Origin: JAVKFF01 sp040226215
Lineage (GTDB): Bacteria; Pseudomonadota; Alphaproteobacteria; DSM-16000; Inquilinaceae
Assembly (NCBI GenBank): GCA_040226215.1
Contig: JAVKFF010000155.1
Span: 1 to 8,559 of the forward strand
DNA length: 8,559 bases
Direction: 5' to 3'
In this document: in pieces, positions 1-5,796 of the stretch
How positions within the stretch are numbered: the stretch's first letter is position 1
How the letters are laid out: each line of letters opens with the position of its first letter
Made by a program: the position numbers and the translations under genes
The notes under the pieces: generated by a model
The model's database searches: none
Seen by the model: only the letters and a program-made list of their open reading frames with translations
Told to the model about the DNA's origin: nothing

Positions 1-590
1 ATCAGGTGACCATCCGGCCGCTGGCGGGCACGCGTCGGCGTGGTGCCACCGGCGAGGAGGACGAGGCGCTGGCGGCCGAGCTTCTGGCCGACCCGAAGGA
101 GCGGGCCGAACACCTGATGCTGCTCGACCTTGGCCGCAACGATTGCGGGCGGGTCTCGCGCCTCGGTTCGATCCGTGTCACCGAGCAGTTCGTGGTCGAG
201 CGCTATTCCCACGTCATGCACATCGTCTCCAACGTGGAGGGCCGGCTCGCCGAAGGACTGGACGCGGTCGACGCCCTCATCGCCGGCTTCCCGGCCGGCA
301 CGGTCAGCGGCGCGCCGAAGGTCCGGGCGATGGAGATCATCGACGAGTTGGAGGTTGCCCGGCGCCGGGTTTATGCCGGCGCGGTCGGCTATTTCGGCGC
401 CAATGGCGACCTCGATGTCTGCATCGCGCTCCGCACGGGCGTCATCAAGGACGGCGCACTCTACATCCAGGCCGGTGCCGGCATCGTCGCGGACTCCGAT
501 CCCGAGGCCGAAAACCAGGAATGCCACCAGAAGGCCCGTGCCCTGGTGCGGGCGGCCGAGGAAGCGCTCCGCTTCGCCCGCAGCGCCTGA
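1..590 (+). CDS. trpE: Anthranilate synthase component I, C-terminal part (5' end outside window)
   Basis: This is the last 195 complete codons of TrpE, the large subunit of anthranilate synthase. It converts chorismate to anthranilate with ammonia supplied by TrpG, the first committed step of tryptophan synthesis, in the cytoplasm. The frame is open from the first base (first full codon at position 3), so the gene starts upstream; the GTG at position 6 is internal. Chorismate-binding-family motifs appear in order: TIRPLAGTRRRG, the DLGRND block, ERYSHVMHIVS, FPAGTVSGAPKVRAMEIIDELE (two adjoining blocks), and near the end QAGAGIVADSDPE. Together these cover most of the catalytic half. The N-terminal region with the tryptophan feedback site is not visible. 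Aminodeoxychorismate synthase PabB is a related alternative, but the adjacent trpG, trpD and trpC make TrpE the clear choice. Confidence 0.96.
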   Translation, partial: QVTIRPLAGTRRRGATGEEDEALAAELLADPKERAEHLMLLDLGRNDCGRVSRLGSIRVTEQFVVERYSHVMHIVSNVEGRLAEGLDAVDALIAGFPAGTVSGAPKVRAMEIIDELEVARRRVYAGAVGYFGANGDLDVCIALRTGVIKDGALYIQAGAGIVADSDPEAENQECHQKARALVRAAEEALRFARSA

Positions 591-715
591 ACTCGTCAGA
601 CCCGCATGCAAATGCCTCTGCCAGCCAGTTCTGGACCCGCCCCCGCGCCCGGACTAGGCTTTGCCGACCAGCGGAGCCGAAGCGGGCTTCTCCACCATTT
701 CCGGCACGTGCAGGC
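591..715 (+). other. trpE-trpG intergenic gap
   Basis: A 125-base spacer separates the trpE stop from the trpG start. It is unusually long for this operon, where the other gaps are 40 bases or less. The trpG reading frame stays open through it, but the encoded residues are low-complexity and look nothing like TrpG, so I do not extend the gene. A short imperfect inverted repeat at 673-693 (GGAG near CTCC, with an inner GAAG/CTTC pair) has no T-run. I see no good -35/-10 pair and no leader peptide with tandem Trp codons. Confidence 0.6.
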
Positions 716-1300
716 ATGCTTCTCCTGATCGACAACTACGACAGCTTCACCTACAACCTCGTCCACTTCTTCGGCGATGTCGGAGCGGCCTGCCGCGTGG
801 TGCGCAACGACCAGTTGACCGCCGACCAGGCGATCGCCTCGGCACCACAGGGCATCGTGCTGTCGCCCGGCCCCTGCGATCCCGACAGGGCCGGCATCTG
901 CCTGGAACTGGTGGAGAAGGCAGCCGGCCGCATCCCGATCCTCGGCGTCTGCCTCGGCCACCAGGTAATCGGCCAGGCCTTCGGCGGCAGGGTCGTGCGG
1001 GCGGCGACGCTGATGCACGGCAAGACCTCGGACATCCGCCATCGCGGTGACGGGGTGCTGGCGGGACTGCCCGACCCGCTGACCGTGACGCGCTACCATT
1101 CCCTGGTCGTGGCGCCCGAGACCCTGCCCGACGCGCTTCAGGTCACGGCCGAGACCGAGGATGGGGTCATCATGGGCCTGCAGCATCGCCAGTGGCCGGT
1201 CTTTGGCGTTCAGTTTCATCCCGAAAGCATCGCCTCGCAGTCCGGACACGACCTCTTGCGCAATTTCGTCGGTATCACCACCCGGGCCGAAGCGGCCTGA
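716..1300 (+). CDS. trpG: Anthranilate synthase component II (glutamine amidotransferase)
   Basis: This 194-residue class I glutamine amidotransferase is the small subunit of anthranilate synthase. It hydrolyses glutamine and passes ammonia to TrpE. The catalytic triad is visible: Cys79 in GVCLGHQ, with His168 and Glu170 in VQFHPES. The N-terminal LIDNYDSFTYNLV and the oxyanion-loop LSPGPCDP (from residue 49) are typical of TrpG/PabA. The ATG at 716 is chosen because the family begins exactly at this Met-Leu-Leu-Leu-Ile-Asp; only a weak GCAGG lies just upstream. The frame is open much further upstream, but without homologous sequence. In many bacteria this subunit also serves PabB in folate synthesis. 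Whether that holds here cannot be read from the window. Length matches the family. Confidence 0.97.
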   Translation: MLLLIDNYDSFTYNLVHFFGDVGAACRVVRNDQLTADQAIASAPQGIVLSPGPCDPDRAGICLELVEKAAGRIPILGVCLGHQVIGQAFGGRVVRAATLMHGKTSDIRHRGDGVLAGLPDPLTVTRYHSLVVAPETLPDALQVTAETEDGVIMGLQHRQWPVFGVQFHPESIASQSGHDLLRNFVGITTRAEAA

Positions 1301-1340
1301 GCGCGCGAGCCAGTCCCGATCAGCCAAGAAGCAGCATGGC

Positions 1341-2384
1341 ATGAGCAATCTCGACCGCCTCCAACCCTTCATCGCCCGGATCGCCGAAGGCGAACGCCTG
1401 AACGCGGCGGATTCAGCGGCCGCCTTCGACATCATCATGTCGGGCGAGGCGACGCCGTCGCAGATCGGCGCCTTCCTGATGGGCCTGCGCCTGCGCGGCG
1501 AGACGATCGACGAGATTACCGGTGCCGCCCGCATCATGCGCGAGAAGGTGGCGGGCATCAGCGCGCCCGAGGGGGCGGTCGACTGCTGCGGTACCGGCGG
1601 CGACAAATCCGGCAGCTACAACATCTCCACTGCCGTCTCCTTCGTGCTCGCCGGCGGCGGTGTGCCGGTCGCCAAGCACGGCAATCGGGCGCAGTCCAGC
1701 AAGACCGGGGCCGCCGACGTGCTGGCCGCGCTGGGCGTGAAGATCGACGCCGACTTCCGCCTCCTGGAGCGGGCCCTGCGCGAGGCCGGTGTGTGCTTCC
1801 TGTTCGCCCAGCGCCATCACGGGGCGATGCGCCATGTCGGACCGACCCGGGTCGAGCTTGGCACCCGCACCATCTTCAATCTGCTGGGTCCGCTCTCCAA
1901 CCCCGCCGGCGCCAGGCGCCAGCTCATGGGCGTCTTCGCGCCCGAATGGGTGGTGCCCCAGGCCGAGGTGCTGGCTCGGCTGGGAGCGGAGGCCGCCTGG
2001 GTGGTGCACGGGTCGGACGGCATGGACGAGATCACCACAACCGGACCGACCATGGTTGCCGCGCTGGAAGGCGGCGAAGTCGTCACCTTCGAGATCGCGC
2101 CGGAGGATGTCGGTATCGCCCGCGCCCGGCCGGTGGATCTGAAGGGCAGTGACGCCGAAACGAATGCCGCCGCCTTGCGCGGCGTGCTGGCTGGCGAAGC
2201 GGGAGCCTATCGCGATATCGTGCTGATGAATGCCGGCGCGGCCTTCGTCGTGGCCGGCAAGGCCGGCGACCTCGCCGAGGGCGTCGAGCAGGCCCGCCGG
2301 TCGATCGACGCCGGCAGGGCCATGGCGGCTCTCGACAGGCTTGTCGTAATCAGCCAGTCGCCACCGCCGGAGGAAGACGAGTAG
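1341..2384 (+). CDS. trpD: Anthranilate phosphoribosyltransferase
   Basis: TrpD transfers the phosphoribosyl group of PRPP to anthranilate, the second step of the tryptophan branch. The 347-residue protein has the usual class IV phosphoribosyltransferase layout: a small N-terminal helical part, then an alpha/beta domain. The glycine-rich PRPP loop is CGTGGDKSGSYNIST (residues 83-97). The KHGNR motif is at 112-116, followed by SSKTGAADVL. GPTRVELGTRTIFNLLGPLSNP (from 168) is diagnostic, and the metal-binding Asp-Glu pair is at 229-230 in HGSDGMDE. The start at 1341 matches the family start (MSNLDRLQPFI) and has a modest AAGAAG at 1326-1331 as ribosome binding site. An ATG at 1336 is out of frame. 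It follows trpG by 40 bases and overlaps trpC by one base, so co-translation is likely. Confidence 0.97.
   Translation: MSNLDRLQPFIARIAEGERLNAADSAAAFDIIMSGEATPSQIGAFLMGLRLRGETIDEITGAARIMREKVAGISAPEGAVDCCGTGGDKSGSYNISTAVSFVLAGGGVPVAKHGNRAQSSKTGAADVLAALGVKIDADFRLLERALREAGVCFLFAQRHHGAMRHVGPTRVELGTRTIFNLLGPLSNPAGARRQLMGVFAPEWVVPQAEVLARLGAEAAWVVHGSDGMDEITTTGPTMVAALEGGEVVTFEIAPEDVGIARARPVDLKGSDAETNAAALRGVLAGEAGAYRDIVLMNAGAAFVVAGKAGDLAEGVEQARRSIDAGRAMAALDRLVVISQSPPPEEDE
2369..2375 (+). promoter_or_regulatory. Ribosome binding site of trpC inside the end of trpD
   Basis: GGAGGAA is a near-perfect Shine-Dalgarno sequence within the last codons of trpD. It sits 8 bases before GTG 2384 and 14 bases before ATG 2390. 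The spacing favours the GTG, which overlaps the trpD stop codon TAG by one base. Confidence 0.7.
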
Positions 2385-3211
2385 TGCCGATGGCCGATGT
2401 CCTCGCCCGCATCTGCGCCGACAAGCGTGCGCACGTCGCCCAGCGAAAGCAGGTCGTCGCCCTGCGGCGTCTCGAGGAGCTGGCGGCTGCCGCCGGTACG
2501 CCGCGCGGTTTCCTCGCCCGCCTTGTGGAACGCAAGACCGAGGGCCGTTTCGGGCTGATCGCGGAGATCAAGAAGGCCTCGCCGTCCAAGGGCCTGATCC
2601 GCGCGGATTTCGACGTGCCCAGCCTGGCGCGCGCCTATGCGGCCGGGGGCGCCACCTGCCTGTCGGTGCTCACCGACCGGCCGTATTTCCAGGGCGACGA
2701 CGCCTATCTGGAAGCGGCACGGGAGGCAACCGACCTGCCGGTGCTGCGCAAGGATTTCATGCTCGACCCCTACCAGATCGTCGAGGCGCGGGCGCTCGGC
2801 GCCGACTGCGTGCTGCTGATCATGGCCGCACTCGACGATGCCGAGGCGCGGGATCTCGAGTCCACCGCACTCGATCTCGGCATGGACGTCCTCATCGAGG
2901 TGCACGACCGCGGCGAACTGGAGCGGGCCCTGCAACTCCGCTCTCCCCTCATCGGTGTCAACAACCGAAACCTCAAGACTCTCGAGATCGACCTCGGCAC
3001 GACGGAGACGCTGGCGGGGATGGTTGGCCAGGGCCGGCACCTGGTGGCGGAAAGCGGGCTCTACGCGCATGACGACCTCCTGCGTCTGGCGCGCGCCGGC
3101 GCCACAAGCTTCCTGGTCGGCGAGAGCCTGATGCGCCAGGCCGACGTCACCCGGGCGGTGCACGACCTGCTGGGGGATGCCCGGATCCCCGCCCCGGCGG
3201 CGGCCGGCTGA
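2384..3211 (+). CDS. trpC: Indole-3-glycerol-phosphate synthase
   Basis: TrpC cyclises carboxyphenylaminodeoxyribulose phosphate to indole-3-glycerol phosphate with loss of CO2 and water. The 275-residue protein is a single (beta/alpha)8 barrel with no fused TrpF domain. Conserved pieces are EIKKASPSKG (61-70, with Glu61 and Lys63), SVLTDRPYFQG (94-104), LRKDFMLDPYQ (121-131, Lys123), LIEVHD (170-175), GVNNRNL (191-197), VAESGL (221-226) and the phosphate-binding FLVGESLM (243-250). The GTG at 2384 is placed ideally behind GGAGGAA. The in-frame ATG at 2390 gives MADVLARI, which matches the usual family start, so the true start could be either, two codons apart. moaC begins 5 bases after the stop, which suggests continuous transcription into the molybdenum-cofactor genes. 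Confidence 0.96.
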   Translation: MPMADVLARICADKRAHVAQRKQVVALRRLEELAAAAGTPRGFLARLVERKTEGRFGLIAEIKKASPSKGLIRADFDVPSLARAYAAGGATCLSVLTDRPYFQGDDAYLEAAREATDLPVLRKDFMLDPYQIVEARALGADCVLLIMAALDDAEARDLESTALDLGMDVLIEVHDRGELERALQLRSPLIGVNNRNLKTLEIDLGTTETLAGMVGQGRHLVAESGLYAHDDLLRLARAGATSFLVGESLMRQADVTRAVHDLLGDARIPAPAAAG

Positions 3212-3215
3212 GGCG

Positions 3216-3692
3216 ATGAGCGATCTCTCCCATTTCGACGAGGCCGGGCGGGCCCACATGGTCGATGTCGGCGGCAAGCAGATCACGGACCGCCGGGCCG
3301 TCGCCGGCTGCCGGATGCGCATGGCCCCCGCCACGCTCCAGGTCATCCTCGCCGGCACCGCGAAGAAGGGCGACGTGCTGGGGGTGGCGCGCATTGCCGG
3401 CATCATGGCGGCCAAGCGCACGGCCGAGCTGATCCCGCTCTGCCATCCGCTGCCGCTGAGCCATGCCGGCATCGATTTCTCGGCGGAAGGGGACGACACC
3501 CTCCTGATCACCGCCGAGGTGACCACCGCCGGACGCACCGGCGTGGAGATGGAGGCGCTGACCGCGCTCTCGGTGGCGGCGCTGACCGTCTACGACATGG
3601 TCAAGGCGATCGACCGCGGGCTTGTCATCGGCGACATGAAGCTGCTGGAGAAGTCCGGCGGCAAGTCGGGCCATTTCCGGCAGGACCGATGA
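3216..3692 (+). CDS. moaC: Cyclic pyranopterin monophosphate synthase
   Basis: MoaC acts with the radical-SAM enzyme MoaA in the first step of molybdenum-cofactor synthesis, converting 3',8-cyclo-7,8-dihydro-GTP to cyclic pyranopterin monophosphate. At 158 residues it has the normal family length. The signature is KKGDVLGVARIAGIMAAKR (50-68) followed by TAELIPLCHPLPL (69-81). A further conserved stretch, TGVEMEALTALSVAALTVYD (108-127), runs into MVKAID. Lys51 and the Asp127/Lys130 pair of YDMVK correspond to the residues I recall as active-site positions in the E. coli enzyme. The ATG at 3216 gives the family-typical MSDLSHFDEAG start. The gene follows trpC by 4 bases and its stop overlaps the moeA start as ATGA. 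No moaA, moaB, moaD or moaE is visible here, so the rest of the pathway must be elsewhere. Confidence 0.97.
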   Translation: MSDLSHFDEAGRAHMVDVGGKQITDRRAVAGCRMRMAPATLQVILAGTAKKGDVLGVARIAGIMAAKRTAELIPLCHPLPLSHAGIDFSAEGDDTLLITAEVTTAGRTGVEMEALTALSVAALTVYDMVKAIDRGLVIGDMKLLEKSGGKSGHFRQDR

Positions 3693-4897
3693 TCCCGGTT
3701 GCCGAGGCGCGTGACCGCATCCTGGCAGGCGCCAGGCCGCTGCCGGCCGAAATCCTGCCTGTCACCGAAGTTGTCGGCCGCGTGCTGGCCCGGCCCGCCA
3801 CGGCGCGCCGCACCCAGCCCTGGGCCGATCTCTCGGCCATGGACGGCTACGCCGTCCGGGTCGCGGACGTGCCGGCCGTGCCGACCACCCTCCGCCTGGC
3901 GGGCGAGGTCAAGGCCGGCGGGCCGGCCGGCGCGCCGCTGGCCGCCGGCACCTGCCAGCGCATCTTCACCGGGGCGCCGGTGCCGCCGGGCGCCGACGCC
4001 ATCGTCATCCAGGAGGATACCGAACGCACCGACGATGGCGTCGTGATCACCGAACTGCCGCGGGTTGGCCGGCACATCCGCAAGGCCGGCAACGATTTCG
4101 TGGCGGGCGCGGCGCTGCTGCCCGCCGGCCATCTCTTGCGGGCACGGGATGTCGGCCTGCTCGCCGCCATGAACCTGCCCTGGCTGGCGGTGCACCGGCG
4201 GCCGCGGGTTGCCATCCTGTCGACCGGGGACGAGATCGTGCTGCCGGGGGAACCGATCGGCGAGAACCAGTTGGTCAGCGCCAACGGTCCGGCCTTGTCG
4301 GCCTTCGTCCGCGTCGCCGGCGGCGATCCCTTGCAACTGGGCATCGCCGGCGACAGCGCCGACGAACTCGACGCCTTCGTCGACGGCGCGCTGGGTACCG
4401 ACCTCCTCATCACCACCGGCGGGGCCTCGGTCGGCGCCCACGACCTCGTTCGGGAGGTGCTGCTGTCCAAGGGCATGGTGCTCGACTTCTGGCGCATCGC
4501 CATGCGGCCCGGCAAGCCGCTGATGTTCGGGCAACTCCGCGGCATCCCCGTGCTCGGCCTGCCCGGCAATCCGGTCTCCGCCCAGGTCTGCGCCATGCTC
4601 TTCGCCCTGCCGCTCCTGCGGGTGATGCAGGGTCTGCCACCCGACCTGCCCATGGTCACGGCCCGGCTCGACGCCGACATGCCGGAAAACGACCGGCGCG
4701 AGGACTATGTGCGGGCAACGCTGCGGCACGACGCGGGCGATGCGGTCGCCACACCGCTGGCCAGCCAGGACAGCGCCCAGCTCTCCGCCTTCTCGCACGC
4801 CGACTGTCTGATCGTCAGGCCGCCCTTTGACGGGGCCAGAAAGGCGGGCGCGATCGTGCCGATACTTCGATTCGACAGCGGATTGCTGAGTCTCTGA
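3689..4897 (+). CDS. moeA: Molybdopterin molybdenumtransferase
   Basis: MoeA inserts molybdate into adenylylated molybdopterin, the last general step of molybdenum-cofactor synthesis. The 402-residue protein shows the domain order of the family. The N-terminal part carries DLSAMDGYAVR (47-57, with the conserved Asp52) and the GEVKAGG and FTGAPVPPGADAIVIQED blocks (72-110). A MoaB/MogA-like central domain carries VAILSTGDEI (174-183), GENQLVSANG (191-200) and the cofactor-binding ITTGGASVGAHD (241-252). MRPGKPLMFG (272-281) and GLPGNPVS (290-297) follow, then a small beta domain. The start overlaps the moaC stop by four bases (ATGA), a sign of translational coupling. It appears to be the last gene of the trp-moa transcription unit, because a new promoter lies directly behind it. 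The paralogous name glp is also used for such genes. Confidence 0.96.
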   Translation: MIPVAEARDRILAGARPLPAEILPVTEVVGRVLARPATARRTQPWADLSAMDGYAVRVADVPAVPTTLRLAGEVKAGGPAGAPLAAGTCQRIFTGAPVPPGADAIVIQEDTERTDDGVVITELPRVGRHIRKAGNDFVAGAALLPAGHLLRARDVGLLAAMNLPWLAVHRRPRVAILSTGDEIVLPGEPIGENQLVSANGPALSAFVRVAGGDPLQLGIAGDSADELDAFVDGALGTDLLITTGGASVGAHDLVREVLLSKGMVLDFWRIAMRPGKPLMFGQLRGIPVLGLPGNPVSAQVCAMLFALPLLRVMQGLPPDLPMVTARLDADMPENDRREDYVRATLRHDAGDAVATPLASQDSAQLSAFSHADCLIVRPPFDGARKAGAIVPILRFDSGLLSL

Positions 4898-4931
4898 CCG
4901 CCTGTATTGCGTCGCCCGCGGATGTATTCGT

Positions 4932-4946
4932 GAACCAAACCGGAAC
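4932..4946 (+). promoter_or_regulatory. LexA (SOS) box, GAAC-N7-GAAC
   Basis: GAAC (4932-4935) and GAAC (4943-4946) are separated by 7 bases, exactly the direct-repeat operator described for LexA of Alphaproteobacteria. It ends 5 bases before the -35 hexamer of the lexA promoter, so LexA bound here should repress its own gene. The match is perfect in all eight fixed positions. Confidence 0.85.
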
Positions 4947-4951
4947 AAAAC

Positions 4952-4980
4952 TTGACGTTTTGGTTTTGTTCTCGTATCAA
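4952..4980 (+). promoter_or_regulatory. lexA sigma-70 promoter
   Basis: TTGACG (4952-4957) and TATCAA (4975-4980) are separated by exactly 17 bases, giving 5/6 and 4/6 matches to the consensus hexamers. This is an AT-rich island in otherwise GC-rich DNA. Transcription would start near 4986-4988, leaving a 5' untranslated region of about 89 bases before lexA. The promoter is flanked and overlapped by LexA boxes, consistent with an autoregulated SOS gene. Confidence 0.75.
4957..4971 (-). promoter_or_regulatory. Second, degenerate LexA box in opposite orientation
   Basis: On the plus strand this reads GTTT-N7-GTTC; on the minus strand, GAAC-N7-AAAC, with 7 of 8 consensus positions. It matches the upstream box at 12 of 15 positions when reverse-complemented and mirrors it around 4951/4952. 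It overlaps the last base of the -35 and lies in the -35/-10 spacer, a place where binding would block RNA polymerase. That LexA binds it is inference. Confidence 0.5.
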
Positions 4981-4986
4981 TTGTAG

Positions 4987-5020
4987 CGACTCATTCGGTC
5001 CAACGACTCATTCGGTCCAA
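4987..5020 (+). repeat. Perfect tandem duplication of a 17-base unit
   Basis: CGACTCATTCGGTCCAA occurs at 4987-5003 and again, without a mismatch or gap, at 5004-5020; the next two bases (CG) begin a third copy. The array starts at the predicted transcription start of lexA and therefore fills the first third of its leader. It could be a recent replication-slippage duplication or a doubled binding site. The unit does not resemble the LexA box. Confidence 0.95.
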
Positions 5021-5023
5021 CGT

Positions 5024-5049
5024 CCGGAACCGGCGCTCCACCGGTCCGG
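5024..5049 (+). other. Hairpin in the lexA 5' leader
   Basis: CCGG, one unpaired A, and ACCGG (5024-5033) can pair with CCGGTCCGG (5041-5049) around a 7-base loop. This gives nine G-C-rich base pairs with a single bulge. There is no T-run, so it is not a classical terminator. It ends 26 bases before the lexA start codon and could affect transcript stability or ribosome access. High GC content makes chance stems fairly common, so function is uncertain. Confidence 0.4.
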
Positions 5050-5075
5050 CGGCACAAGACAGGCTCCGCCCGACG

Positions 5076-5783
5076 ATGCTCACGCGCAAGCAGCAGGAAC
5101 TCCTCCTCTTCATTCACCGCAGGCTTCAGGACGGCGGCGTCTCCCCTTCCTTCGACGAGATGAAGGAGGCGCTGGGCCTGAAGTCGAAATCGGGAATCCA
5201 CCGGCTGATCGGCGGGCTGGAGGAACGCGGCTTCATCCGGCGGCTGCCACACCGGGCCCGCGCGCTGGAGGTCGTCAGACTGCCCGACGGCGTGGACGCG
5301 GCGGCCGATGCGCCGGTGCGCTTCCAGTCACGCACCTTCGCGCCGAAGCCGGCGCGCGACAAGCCGGCGGTCCACCTGCCCGAAGCCAGCAACGATGTCG
5401 GCATGGAACTGCCGCTCTACGGCAAGATCGCCGCCGGTACGCCGATCGAGGCCTTGCGCGATCCCAACGAGATGATCGCCGTGCCGGCCAATTTCATGGG
5501 CGCCGGTGAGCACTACGCCCTGACCGTGGACGGCGACAGCATGATCGACGCCGGGATCCTCGACGGTGACACCATCGTCATCAGACGGGCCGAGCAGGCC
5601 GATAGCGGCGACATCGTCGTCGCGCTGGTCGATGGCGAGGAGGTGACCTTGAAGCGCCTGCGCCGTAAGGGGAACACCATCGCGCTGGAACCGGCTAACC
5701 GCAAATACGAGACCCGCATCTTCGGCGCCGACCGGGTGCGCATCCAGGGCCGCCTCGTCGGTCTGATCCGCCACTATACCTGA
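5076..5783 (+). CDS. lexA: SOS transcriptional repressor LexA
   Basis: LexA represses the DNA-damage (SOS) regulon and cleaves itself when stimulated by RecA bound to single-stranded DNA. The 235-residue protein has an N-terminal winged helix-turn-helix (about 1-68: MLTRKQQELLLFI, then SPSFDEMKEALGLKSKSGIH as turn and recognition helix). A linker of about 40 residues follows, then a C-terminal S24-type protease domain. The cleavage site is Ala120-Gly121 in GKIAAGTPIEA. The catalytic Ser155 lies in VDGDSMIDAGI and Lys193 in EEVTLKRL. The long linker and recognition helix fit the alphaproteobacterial LexA group, which matches the operator type upstream. The start at 5076 matches the family, although the Shine-Dalgarno is weak (AGG 12 bases upstream). 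The stop lies 13 bases from the stop of the convergent comEC. Confidence 0.98.
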   Translation: MLTRKQQELLLFIHRRLQDGGVSPSFDEMKEALGLKSKSGIHRLIGGLEERGFIRRLPHRARALEVVRLPDGVDAAADAPVRFQSRTFAPKPARDKPAVHLPEASNDVGMELPLYGKIAAGTPIEALRDPNEMIAVPANFMGAGEHYALTVDGDSMIDAGILDGDTIVIRRAEQADSGDIVVALVDGEEVTLKRLRRKGNTIALEPANRKYETRIFGADRVRIQGRLVGLIRHYT

Positions 5784-5796
5784 ACGTCGCGAGGAC

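Noticed and set aside
673..693. Possible terminator or attenuator between trpE and trpG
   Set aside because: The stem is short and interrupted, has no T-run, and no Trp-rich leader peptide accompanies it.
143..715. Upstream in-frame extension of trpG into trpE
   Set aside because: The frame is open, but the encoded sequence is the shifted shadow of trpE and shares nothing with TrpG. The family starts at the Met encoded at 716.
596..1606. A 336-codon open frame on the minus strand, antisense to trpG and the start of trpD
   Set aside because: It spans two well-supported plus-strand genes and their spacer and shows no conserved motif.
3590..4948. A 452-codon open frame on the minus strand, antisense to moeA
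   Set aside because: moeA on the plus strand has all family motifs. The antisense translation is low-complexity and has no recognisable domain, so it is a shadow of high-GC codon usage.
4954..4957. Possible third LexA half-site (GACG) continuing the 11-base period of GAAC at 4932 and 4943
   Set aside because: It departs from GAAC at two positions and coincides with the -35 hexamer, which explains the bases on its own.
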